From Fidelibacterota bacterium (lineage in GTDB: Bacteria; Fidelibacterota; Marinisomatia; SCGC-AAA003-L08; JACNLC01): a stretch of 64,000 bases of DNA. Where the stretch lies: assembly GCA_018657495.1 (NCBI GenBank), contig JABHXA010000014.1:1-64000 (forward strand), written 5' to 3'. Shown here piece after piece: positions 27,935-36,435 of this stretch. The position numbers and the translations under genes were made by a program. Within the stretch, counting starts at the first letter, position 1; every line of letters starts with the position of its first letter. Below the pieces are notes generated by a model. The model saw only the letters and a program-made list of their open reading frames with translations. It did no database searches and was not told where the DNA came from.

Positions 27935-28845
27935 TTCTCAAGTAATTTGAATGCCTGCTGTTGGTTGCCTTTAGGAATCCAGTGAATTTTTATCCCTTGT
28001 TTTTCCATATGTCGAAAAAAGGTCATTTGACGTTTTGAAAATTGATGGATAGCACTATTTAATTTCTGGATCATATCGTTCTTGTTAAGTTTACCCTCAA
28101 TAAATCTGGAAATAAATCGATACTCTAATCCAAAATATTCCAACCTTTCATGCGTTACTCCTGAGCGGATCAGATCTTCAACTTCCTCAATTAATCCTTC
28201 ATTGATTCTCTCATGCAATCTTAAAGTTATGCGATTCCTTACTTCACTTCTTGGATAATCAATTCCGATAATTACGGGGGCTTCTATTTTAACCGGAAGT
28301 GATTTTTCCGGTACAGGTGACAAAGCTATCTCGATAGCACGGATTAATCGTTTTTTATGTAAAAAATCGCTAGTGTTGTGATGTTTAGATTTTATGGATT
28401 TTAGTTTTTCCTGAAGTTCTCCTATTGACAGAATATCCAGTTCTTTTCTTAATTCAATATTGGGTTTTACAGGTGAAATACTGAAATGCCGTAAAATTGC
28501 TTCAATATACAAACCTGTTCCACCGCATAAAATGGGCTGTTTATGCTTCTTTTTGATATCCAGGTAGGAATTATAAAAGTCATTTTGAAAATGGAAAACG
28601 CTATAATCATCTGCAGGATCGATTATGTCAATAAGATGATGGGGGATGGTTCCATCTGGATGTTGGTATTCAATGAGGTCCTTTCCGGTGCCGATATTCA
28701 GTTTTCGGAAAACCTGTCTTGAGTCAGCTGAAATAATTTCACCAGATAAATTATGGGCAATTTCTACCGCCAGTCTTGTTTTTCCACAAGCAGTCGGTCC
28801 CAATATAGTTAATAAATCAAAACGGAAAATATCTCCAGAATTCAT
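27922..28845 (-). CDS. miaA: tRNA dimethylallyltransferase MiaA
   Basis: It adds the isopentenyl group to A37 of tRNAs that read UNN codons. The 307-residue protein has the P-loop GPTACGKT (16-23), ISADSRQVFRKLNIGTGK, LCGGTGLYIEA and the C-terminal SKRQMTFFRHM motif, so it is complete. It is divergent from the SSS symporter gene and overlaps the following glycosyltransferase gene by about 13 bases. No hfq or mutL neighbour is present. Confidence 0.97.
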   Translation of the reverse strand: MNSGDIFRFDLLTILGPTACGKTRLAVEIAHNLSGEIISADSRQVFRKLNIGTGKDLIEYQHPDGTIPHHLIDIIDPADDYSVFHFQNDFYNSYLDIKKKHKQPILCGGTGLYIEAILRHFSISPVKPNIELRKELDILSIGELQEKLKSIKSKHHNTSDFLHKKRLIRAIEIALSPVPEKSLPVKIEAPVIIGIDYPRSEVRNRITLRLHERINEGLIEEVEDLIRSGVTHERLEYFGLEYRFISRFIEGKLNKNDMIQKLNSAIHQFSKRQMTFFRHMEKQGIKIHWIPKGNQQQAFKLLENWTQ

Positions 28846-28975
28846 AACTTAAATTTACTTAAAATTGAGTAGTAGGAATGGGCATTGAAAGAAATATTCG
28901 TTTGATGAGTGAAATCATTTAATTCTAAAAATTCCCTAATAAATAGAAATGTGTAATTGAATAATGGAGAGATCA

Positions 28976-30433
28976 ATGTTATCAGCCTGGGTAGCGGTTT
29001 TATTGTATTTTCTGATTACTATTGTAATAGGATGGTATTCATTCAGGAAACAGAAAACTCAAATAGATCACTGGACTGGTGGGCGGGAATTAGGAGCCAT
29101 GGATGTGGGTTTCTCCCTCTCAGCTGGATTCATGTCTGTATCATGGTCATGTGTGTATGCGGTTCAATTATTCTACTGGTATGGAATCGGAGCATTCTGG
29201 ATAATTACTTTCCCATGGCTCATATCCCTTGCTCTAATTTATCGTCTTTCAACAAAGTATAGAGGACTAAAAGCCTTTAGCCAACCTGAAATGGTGGGAG
29301 ACAAATTTGGTTCTAAAAGCAGGAAAGTGGTTGCTTTATCTCTTGCTATTGTATTTCTTGTATGGGGTGGTGCTGAAATTTATGTTGCAGCAAATTTACT
29401 TTCCGCCGAACTGAATATAAATATTACAGCGGTGATGATTTTAATTTCTGTAGTGATTGGAATATATCTTACCTTTGGCGGATTCAGAGCGGTTATTGCA
29501 ACTGATAAGCTTCAATATGTTCTAGTTGCTATTTATATTGTTGTCGTCGCAATTCTTGCTATAAAAGGACTGAATAAAACCCCCGGTTTTCTCCCTGATA
29601 CATTTATAACTTCCACAAAAACATCGGTAAGCTGGATCTCCATATTCTCGCCAGGCATTACAATCATTTTACTTACATTGATTGCGTATTTACCCGGCTG
29701 GATTTATGAAGCTGACCTGTGGTTGAGGGTTCAGGCGGCAAGGGATGTTACTACTGCCAAAAAAGGGGTTTTCATCGGAGCATTAAACGGATTGATATTT
29801 GTGGGAATAATCCCAATGTTTATCGGGGTGGCTGCATTAGAATTATATCCAGTCACAGAGGGTGGTTATCCTCAGATCATAGGATTTGAAGGGGATGCTA
29901 TTTTTTCTGCATTAATCCAAGATTATGCACCTGCCTGGTTAAGAATGCTTCTTTCTGTTGGACTGGTGGCAGCGGCAATGAGTACAATTGACACATGCGT
30001 TAATGTGATGGGATTGAGCATTGCCTATGATTATTTTCATGACAAAAAGCAATCAACAAATGTCAGTTTTCAAAAGATAATAACATCATTATCAGTTTTC
30101 GCTGCTCTTTTATTTGCCTTGTTCATCGATTCTCTATGGGATATATTTTACTTGTCATCAGGGATTCTCTCTACTGCAGTTGCATTTCCTGTCGCTTCAG
30201 TATTTATCAAAGGAGTTAATTCTGAAGGAATATTTTATTCTTCAGTTTTTGGATTGACAGGCACTATTATATTTTACTTTCTGGAGTCACGGGGATTGTT
30301 AATTTTCATTGAACCTGATTGGCTGATAAAGTCTTCAGTTGGATTTATACTTTGGGGATTTGTTAGTGCTGCGGTTGGTTATATATTTGGGAAATTGCAA
30401 TCACACAGCCAAAATATTTCGTATAGCGAATAA
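28976..30433 (+). CDS. Sodium:solute symporter (SSS family)
   Basis: A polytopic SLC5-like carrier of 485 residues with about 13 membrane helices. The first helix is followed by the RELGAMDVGFSLSAGFMS segment, where the family binds sodium and substrate. The ATG at 28976 is preferred over the one at 28964, because GGAGAG then lies at the right distance upstream. Substrate unknown; sugar, amino acid and carboxylate transporters all occur in the family. rmuC follows 14 bases later. Confidence 0.88.
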   Translation: MLSAWVAVLLYFLITIVIGWYSFRKQKTQIDHWTGGRELGAMDVGFSLSAGFMSVSWSCVYAVQLFYWYGIGAFWIITFPWLISLALIYRLSTKYRGLKAFSQPEMVGDKFGSKSRKVVALSLAIVFLVWGGAEIYVAANLLSAELNINITAVMILISVVIGIYLTFGGFRAVIATDKLQYVLVAIYIVVVAILAIKGLNKTPGFLPDTFITSTKTSVSWISIFSPGITIILLTLIAYLPGWIYEADLWLRVQAARDVTTAKKGVFIGALNGLIFVGIIPMFIGVAALELYPVTEGGYPQIIGFEGDAIFSALIQDYAPAWLRMLLSVGLVAAAMSTIDTCVNVMGLSIAYDYFHDKKQSTNVSFQKIITSLSVFAALLFALFIDSLWDIFYLSSGILSTAVAFPVASVFIKGVNSEGIFYSSVFGLTGTIIFYFLESRGLLIFIEPDWLIKSSVGFILWGFVSAAVGYIFGKLQSHSQNISYSE

Positions 30434-30447
30434 GAAGGAATATCATT

Positions 30448-31743
30448 GTGGTAGAATCAATTATTTCAATCATTTCAATAGTTATTGGGTTTTTATTAGG
30501 ATGGCTAATAAAACATAAAACTAGTCCTCCAAACCGGGATCAGGAAATTGAATCATTTCAAACTGAATTGCAGGATCGTATTACATCTGAAACCCAGGCC
30601 ATAACCCGTCTTGGCGAATATGAAAAGCAATTGACTGAATTTAAGGAAATACGATTACGATTGGAGGAATCCCAAAAGGCTGAAACAGCTGCGAATACTC
30701 GAGTAGAAAGTTCCATACAACAGATAAAAGATGAAAGAGCCAGATTGGTTGAAATCAGGGCTGAAATGGAAAATTCCTTTAAATCACTTGCCAGTCAGGC
30801 AATAAAAAGTAATTCTGATGAATTTCTCAAACTCGCAAATGAAAAGTTTAAGACTTCTATGGAAAATGCAGAGATCAAATTTGATGAAAAGAAGAATCTC
30901 ATTGATCAAAATCTTGGTGAAATGCATAAAACTTTGAAAGGGCTCGCCGATCAATCAATCACTTTAAATACCCGATTAGAGGAAAGTAGTATTGAGACTG
31001 GAAAACTTAGGGATACAGCTATCGGATTGAGAGAAGTTTTATCATCATCGCAAAAAAGAGGTCAATGGGGTGAACGGATGGTGGAAGATATCCTTCAATA
31101 TATTGGATTGATTGAAAATGTAAATTACTTAAAACAAACAATTGTAGAATCCGGTGAAAGGCCAGATTACACATTCATGCTGCCAAAAGAGAAAAAATTA
31201 AATATGGATGTGAAATTTCCACTTACGCATTATGAGAATTTTCTATCAGCAGAAGATGATCATCATCAAAAAGTAGAAAAAGAACATTTTTTAAAGGACG
31301 TAAAGAAACATATCAAAGATGTGGCTGGGAGAAACTATATAAATCCAGAGGAAGGCACACTGGATTATGTCATGGTATTCATCCCAAATGAGTCAATATA
31401 TGGTTTCATCAATTCTGAAGACCCTGAACTTGTTAATTTTTCCCTTGAAAAGAAGGTACTCCTGTGCTCGCCGCTTACCCTGTATGCAGTATTATCATTG
31501 ATTCATCAAGCAACACAGAATTTTGCCATGGAAGAGAGAGCATCTGAGGTTATGAATCTGGTAAACGTATTCCGGAAACAATGGGGTATGTACGTTAAAT
31601 CTCTTGAAAAATTAGGAAACAGCATTGAATCTTCAAAAAATACTTATGATAGTCTCATGACTACCAGGTCACGACAATTAGAAAAACCCTTGAAAAAAAT
31701 TGAAGAATTATCCCAGGGTTCACAGGAATCTATTATTGAGTAG
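30448..31743 (+). CDS. rmuC: DNA recombination protein RmuC
   Basis: An N-terminal membrane anchor (about 3-22), a long coiled coil (about 30-190) and the RmuC nuclease-like domain (about 205-400) with GQWGERMVEDIL, DVKFPL and YVMVFIPNES. RmuC limits inversions at short inverted repeats in Escherichia coli and is related to restriction-like nucleases. At 431 residues it is of normal length. The start is GTG after AAGGA. The GNAT gene begins two bases after its stop. Confidence 0.95.
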   Translation: MVESIISIISIVIGFLLGWLIKHKTSPPNRDQEIESFQTELQDRITSETQAITRLGEYEKQLTEFKEIRLRLEESQKAETAANTRVESSIQQIKDERARLVEIRAEMENSFKSLASQAIKSNSDEFLKLANEKFKTSMENAEIKFDEKKNLIDQNLGEMHKTLKGLADQSITLNTRLEESSIETGKLRDTAIGLREVLSSSQKRGQWGERMVEDILQYIGLIENVNYLKQTIVESGERPDYTFMLPKEKKLNMDVKFPLTHYENFLSAEDDHHQKVEKEHFLKDVKKHIKDVAGRNYINPEEGTLDYVMVFIPNESIYGFINSEDPELVNFSLEKKVLLCSPLTLYAVLSLIHQATQNFAMEERASEVMNLVNVFRKQWGMYVKSLEKLGNSIESSKNTYDSLMTTRSRQLEKPLKKIEELSQGSQESIIE

Positions 31744-31745
31744 TT

Positions 31746-32282
31746 ATGGTTAGAAAGAATCCAGAATTCACCACAGATAGATTAATCGCAAGGGAGCTAA
31801 CTGAGTCAGATATCCCACAGATGTTTCATCTCCATTCAAATCCTGAGGTAATGAAATATATCCATGCTATTGAGGAAACAATTGATGAGACAAGACTAAC
31901 ATTTGCCCGGATGATGAAATACCATGACAAAAAGGAAGGAATGGGTCTGTGGTCGGTTTTTTTAAAGGAATCCGGTGCATATATTGGATGGGTAATTTTG
32001 AAACCACTTGATAATACCTCGGATATTGAAATTGGCTATCGTTTCCTGCCTGAATTTTGGGGAAACGGGTACGCAACAGAAATCTCTCATCGGGTATGCC
32101 GTTATGGATTTCAAGTTTTGAACCTGGATAAAATAGTCGGTATAACCCATCCGGAGAATGTATCTTCACAAAATGTTTTAAAAAAGCTGGGTTTAAACTT
32201 TATAAAAATCTCAAGGTATTATGGGATTGAAGTACTTTTTTTTGAGATGATAAATCCATATTTAGCAAAACAATCTTTATAA
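31746..32282 (+). CDS. GNAT family N-acetyltransferase (RimJ/RimL type)
   Basis: A 178-residue acetyl-CoA-dependent transferase. The opening TDRLIARELTESD and the acetyl-CoA loop GYRFLPEFWGNGYATE (about 95-110) are typical of the Acetyltransf_3 group that includes ribosomal-protein acetylases RimJ and RimL. A specific target cannot be named. It is tightly linked to rmuC and separated from the ppk2 pair by 110 bases. Confidence 0.9.
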   Translation: MVRKNPEFTTDRLIARELTESDIPQMFHLHSNPEVMKYIHAIEETIDETRLTFARMMKYHDKKEGMGLWSVFLKESGAYIGWVILKPLDNTSDIEIGYRFLPEFWGNGYATEISHRVCRYGFQVLNLDKIVGITHPENVSSQNVLKKLGLNFIKISRYYGIEVLFFEMINPYLAKQSL

Positions 32283-32392
32283 GCCATATTGATATTATTA
32301 GATTACCTTCCGAAAATAGAAGAAGAATACTAAAAATAGAGCTCATTATTATAAACTGTAATCGAAAAATCTGGAAACGATAAGGCCAAAGG

Positions 32393-33226
32393 ATGGATGA
32401 TTTAAAATCAATAGACAATCAATTGCCACAAAAAGCTATTTATGCTAAATATAAAAAAGCTGAACAATTAAAACCATATCAGGCAGAACTTATAAAGATG
32501 CAGAAGCATCTGGAAAAAACGAAAAAAAAAGTTATCGTTTTATTTGATGGAAGAGATGCCTCAGGTAAAGGGGGGACAATCCGCCGGGTAACCAGATATA
32601 TGAATGAAAAGCATTATCGGGTTGTTGCATTGGGCAAACCATCATATCACCAAAAGACTGAATTGCACATGAAAAGGTATATTGAACAGTTTCCACATGC
32701 TGGAGAGTTAGTTTTGTTCGATCGTAGCTGGTACAATCGTGCTATTGTTGAACCCATATTTAATTTCTGCTCTAAGGATCAATATAATAAATTTATTAAA
32801 AGTGTGAATACCTATGAACGAAATTTCCTCAGTGATGGAAAAACGACATTAATCAAATTGTACTTTTCTGTTTCCAAGGATGAGCAGGATAGACGATTCC
32901 AAAGACGAAAAAATGATCCGCTCAGACAATGGAAATTAAGTGAGGTGGATCTTCAGGCTCAGAGTCTGTGGGATGAGTTTACAAAAAAGAAATTTAAAAT
33001 GTTGAAAAAAACAAGTACTGCAGATTCTCCATGGTGGGTCATTCGATCTGATGATAAACATTTGGCTCGATTGGAAACGATGAAAATTATTTTGAAATCG
33101 GTTCGGTATCGAGGGAGAAGTAGAAAAATAGATTTTTCCATCGATTCTAATGTGGTTATTTCCGGGAAAAAGGAGATTCAGAAAATGAAAAAACAAAAGA
33201 TGAAACATGGGAAATATGTCAGATGA
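32393..33226 (+). CDS. ppk2: Polyphosphate kinase 2 (class I type), copy 1
   Basis: Transfers phosphate between polyphosphate and nucleoside diphosphates. The 277-residue protein has Walker A DGRDASGKGGT (52-62), Walker B FDRSWYNRA, and a lid region with RRKNDPLRQWKLS. The sequence resembles one-domain class I PPK2. A basic C-terminal tail (about 255-277) is extra and could bind polyphosphate. A second ppk2 gene follows only 15 bases downstream. Confidence 0.92.
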   Translation: MDDLKSIDNQLPQKAIYAKYKKAEQLKPYQAELIKMQKHLEKTKKKVIVLFDGRDASGKGGTIRRVTRYMNEKHYRVVALGKPSYHQKTELHMKRYIEQFPHAGELVLFDRSWYNRAIVEPIFNFCSKDQYNKFIKSVNTYERNFLSDGKTTLIKLYFSVSKDEQDRRFQRRKNDPLRQWKLSEVDLQAQSLWDEFTKKKFKMLKKTSTADSPWWVIRSDDKHLARLETMKIILKSVRYRGRSRKIDFSIDSNVVISGKKEIQKMKKQKMKHGKYVR

Positions 33227-33241
33227 TGAGTTGGAGTTTAT

Positions 33242-34213
33242 ATGCATAAACAAGATCAGAATGAAAAACCCAAAAACGATTTTATAGATGAATCCACCCA
33301 TCCGGTGGAAGATAAAAAATCTAATGAAACGGAAAGCAAGGGGATCTCAAAAAAAATACTATCTGAAGGTACGGCCTTAAAGTATAAGGATTCTCAAGCA
33401 AAAAAAGGAAAAATACCAGTTTGGATTGGCAAACATGTTATCGAATATGAAACGGAGTTGAAAAAGCTCCAAATTGAAATGCTGAAACTTCAAAATCATG
33501 TGAAAAGCACCGGTATGCGCATATTGATGTTATTTGAAGGTCGGGATGCAGCTGGTAAGGGTGGAACGATTAAAAGGATGACAGAATTTATAAATCCCAG
33601 AAATGCCAGAGTTGTGGCATTATCAACACCAAGTAACAGAGAGCTGACGCAATGGTATTTTCAGAGATATGTGACACATTTACCTTCTGCTGGGGAGATG
33701 GTCTTTTTTGATCGTAGCTGGTATAACCGTGCCATGGTCGAACCGGTCATGGAATTTTGTACTGACGAACAGAACAAGAAATTTTTAAAATATGCACCCG
33801 TTTTTGAAAGTTTACTAGTTAATGATGGAATCAAACTGTTTAAATTTTATTTCTCAGTATCAAAAAAAATTCAGAATAAACGATTTTTGTCCCGTGATAC
33901 AGATCCCCTGAAACAGTATAAAACTTCTACTGTAGATAAAATGGCACAAGAGTTATGGGATCAATATTCAATCCGGAAATTTCAGATGATTACGGAAACC
34001 AATCGAACCAAAACGCCTTGGACAATTATCCGATCTGATGTAAAGAAAAAGGCACGAATAAACTGCATAAAGTATTTATTATCGAATTTGAATTATAAAG
34101 ATAAATTACCCGTTGAGGAATTAATACCAGATCCTGAAATTGTTATATCAGGAATTGATGAATTGAAAATAATGGAAAAATTTCTATTTGATCCAAGTAA
34201 ACTGCCGGGGTAG
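33242..34213 (+). CDS. ppk2: Polyphosphate kinase 2 (class I type), copy 2
   Basis: A paralogue of the gene before it, 323 residues. Walker A is EGRDAAGKGGT (99-109), Walker B FDRSWYNRA, and the lid has SRDTDPLKQYKTS. It differs from copy 1 by a charged, probably disordered N-terminal extension of about 55 residues and by lacking the basic C-terminal tail. Both copies keep all catalytic motifs, so neither looks degenerate. They may have opposite preferred directions or form mixed oligomers (inference). A strong terminator follows. Confidence 0.92.
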   Translation: MHKQDQNEKPKNDFIDESTHPVEDKKSNETESKGISKKILSEGTALKYKDSQAKKGKIPVWIGKHVIEYETELKKLQIEMLKLQNHVKSTGMRILMLFEGRDAAGKGGTIKRMTEFINPRNARVVALSTPSNRELTQWYFQRYVTHLPSAGEMVFFDRSWYNRAMVEPVMEFCTDEQNKKFLKYAPVFESLLVNDGIKLFKFYFSVSKKIQNKRFLSRDTDPLKQYKTSTVDKMAQELWDQYSIRKFQMITETNRTKTPWTIIRSDVKKKARINCIKYLLSNLNYKDKLPVEELIPDPEIVISGIDELKIMEKFLFDPSKLPG

Positions 34214-34250
34214 CATGATCAATAAGTGGGGATACTAAAATATCTACAAA

Positions 34251-34290
34251 ATAAAACGGCGCAGATTTTTCTGCGCCGTTTTATCATATA
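34251..34290. terminator. Bidirectional terminator between ppk2 and the secreted protease operon
   Basis: A 15-bp perfect stem (34251-34265 with 34270-34284) around TTTT, GC-rich in the middle with A-runs on the left and T-runs on the right. It lies between convergent genes (stops at 34213 and 34313) and can end transcripts from both sides. Confidence 0.92.
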
Positions 34291-34312
34291 ATAAGATAAT
34301 AAGTGATTTGGA

Positions 34313-36406
34313 TTATTTCATTAACACTATTTTTTGAGACAATACTTGATTACCAGCATCCATACGAACAATATACAGACCTGATGGGAACTCATTTGCA
34401 TTCCAGGATACAGAATGTACTCCTTCATTCATTCTGCCATCAACTAAACTAGCGATCTCTTCACCGATAATATTGTAGACCGTCATTGTGACCTCACTTG
34501 CAAAAGGTAGTTCAAACGAAATATGGGTTTCGGGATTGAATGGATTTGGGTATGCCTGGTGCAAAGCAAATCCAGTTGGTGTTATATCTAAAATTTCTGC
34601 TGAATTTCCTCTTGCAAACCAATCACCGATTATTGCAGATTCAATTTTTAAATTTCCTTCATAATTAAAAAGTAAACCATTATCAAATTTGGCACCATCC
34701 AAAGCAAAAACAAGAATGGTATGATTGTTATAATGAATCTGCCAGCCTATGGGGAGAGAGGTTTCTTCTATAGTGAAATCTCCCGATACCGTTAACTGGA
34801 TACCTGCAACATCACCAATTGATTGAATTTCCACATTGCTTCCAGAAACTTCTAAACGGGCGGAACTGATCGAGTTTCCTCTAACCAGATTACCATCCAT
34901 AATTATTCCAATAACTGTGATAACATCCAGAACATTTATAATCCCATCTTCATTGGCATCGGCGGCGAGTTCCATAGTTAGATCAGGATCAACTGTGCCG
35001 AGAATGATGCCAACTACCAGAATAATATCCTGCACATTGATCAATTCATCGTTGTTCACATCGCCTAATACATATGGATCAGGTTCAGGCTCGACAAATG
35101 GGTCGAATCCTTCCCAGAACTCAGGGTCTAGATTTTCAGGATCCAACCAGTCTCGGAGTCTCATATTGGCAGAACCACCGTAATCCCATGATCTCCAGAA
35201 TTTACCATATTGATCATCACCTCCCTGGTTGCTGCAGGAAGATGAACCTGTACTCAAATCTCCAACAAGATAGTGGTCTTCATCGTATAAGGGAGAACCA
35301 GATGAACCAGGTTCAGTTACACCATCGTCCCAATCAAGATTCCATTTATGATAATTAAAACCAAATGGCGCATCATCGTCGAATGAGATTTTTTTAATAT
35401 CACCATCGGGATGATGAATACCAACTGGCGCTTGTGGATAGTCTGTAGATCGCGACCAGCCAGAATAATATGGGTTATAACTATCTGGTATTGTCGTATT
35501 TATTTCAAGCAGGGCAAAATCAGGGCTGCTATATATATCCTGTGAAGATGCTCTCAATACAGCACCTTGAACTGTTTGGTTTGTGGGTCCCCAGGTACCG
35601 GTGCATGAAGATGCCTGATAATTCCACAGGAATACAGAATATGCTGTATTTAAATCTTCAACACAATGATAAGCTGTTAGAAAATACTGACTTTCATCCT
35701 CGGAAGTGTTATTCACCAAAGCACCACTGCATAACCAACCCTGGGTGAGTGTCCTGGCAACAGATCTGATTTCATTGGCCCATGGATCTCCTTCTGGACA
35801 TGCAACATTATTGTTGCAGGCTCCAGCTGTTCTGATATCTTCATTTGGTCTTAACCCGGGTAATGATCGATATCCATGTATAACACCATCAATACTGATT
35901 GAAACATCATTATCATTTCCATTCGGGTGATAATATTCTAAGATTGTAACATCCCCAGCGACAGGCTGTGTGGCAAAGGTTTGGAATTCATTAGTATTTT
36001 CATGAGTATAAGCGCCAAATACAATCGACTCATCTTCAGAATAAACAAAAAATTCTCCACCTTCCGGCATGAAAAAATTGTCATAAGTGAGATTGATGGA
36101 TTGGGCATCTGCAGATGTTATCTGTAACTGCCACAGTACTCCACCATTTTCAAGATTAGTCCATGTACCGGAATTTGTCATATTTACATTCAGTGCCATT
36201 TCAAATCCAAATCGAAGTCTGCCCTTTGGTCTTTGCTCATCCTCAGCGATCAATGTTTCTACATCAACATTTGGCATTGTAATATTTTCAATATCAGTTC
36301 TAGATGATTGAGAGAAGCTGTATGGTACACCACCATGACTAATCTGGCCAACTGCACTGGAAATTAACAGTAGTATAAAGCCTGTCATTACTAGTAATCG
36401 TTTCAT
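34313..36406 (-). CDS. Secreted lysyl-endopeptidase-like serine protease with dockerin-like repeats, cohesin-like segment and T9SS tail
   Basis: The signal peptide (1-20) is followed by a propeptide-like beta domain (about 60-180) and a trypsin-fold protease domain (about 195-425) with H247 in TAYHC, D296 in SPDFALL and S369 in GSSGSP. A paired dockerin-like module covers about 447-503. A short segment at about 513-607 recalls cohesins (VAGIQL...; ILVFALDG......GLLF), though it is shorter than a standard cohesin. The last 80 residues form a type A T9SS sorting domain (YPNPFNPETHISFELP...; GLYIVRM). It is the last of three secreted-protease genes in a row and is followed by a terminator. It is probably exported and fixed to the cell surface. 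Confidence 0.88.
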   Translation of the reverse strand: MKRLLVMTGFILLLISSAVGQISHGGVPYSFSQSSRTDIENITMPNVDVETLIAEDEQRPKGRLRFGFEMALNVNMTNSGTWTNLENGGVLWQLQITSADAQSINLTYDNFFMPEGGEFFVYSEDESIVFGAYTHENTNEFQTFATQPVAGDVTILEYYHPNGNDNDVSISIDGVIHGYRSLPGLRPNEDIRTAGACNNNVACPEGDPWANEIRSVARTLTQGWLCSGALVNNTSEDESQYFLTAYHCVEDLNTAYSVFLWNYQASSCTGTWGPTNQTVQGAVLRASSQDIYSSPDFALLEINTTIPDSYNPYYSGWSRSTDYPQAPVGIHHPDGDIKKISFDDDAPFGFNYHKWNLDWDDGVTEPGSSGSPLYDEDHYLVGDLSTGSSSCSNQGGDDQYGKFWRSWDYGGSANMRLRDWLDPENLDPEFWEGFDPFVEPEPDPYVLGDVNNDELINVQDIILVVGIILGTVDPDLTMELAADANEDGIINVLDVITVIGIIMDGNLVRGNSISSARLEVSGSNVEIQSIGDVAGIQLTVSGDFTIEETSLPIGWQIHYNNHTILVFALDGAKFDNGLLFNYEGNLKIESAIIGDWFARGNSAEILDITPTGFALHQAYPNPFNPETHISFELPFASEVTMTVYNIIGEEIASLVDGRMNEGVHSVSWNANEFPSGLYIVRMDAGNQVLSQKIVLMK

Positions 36407-36435
36407 TCTTATCCCTTATTTTATTTTATTAATTT

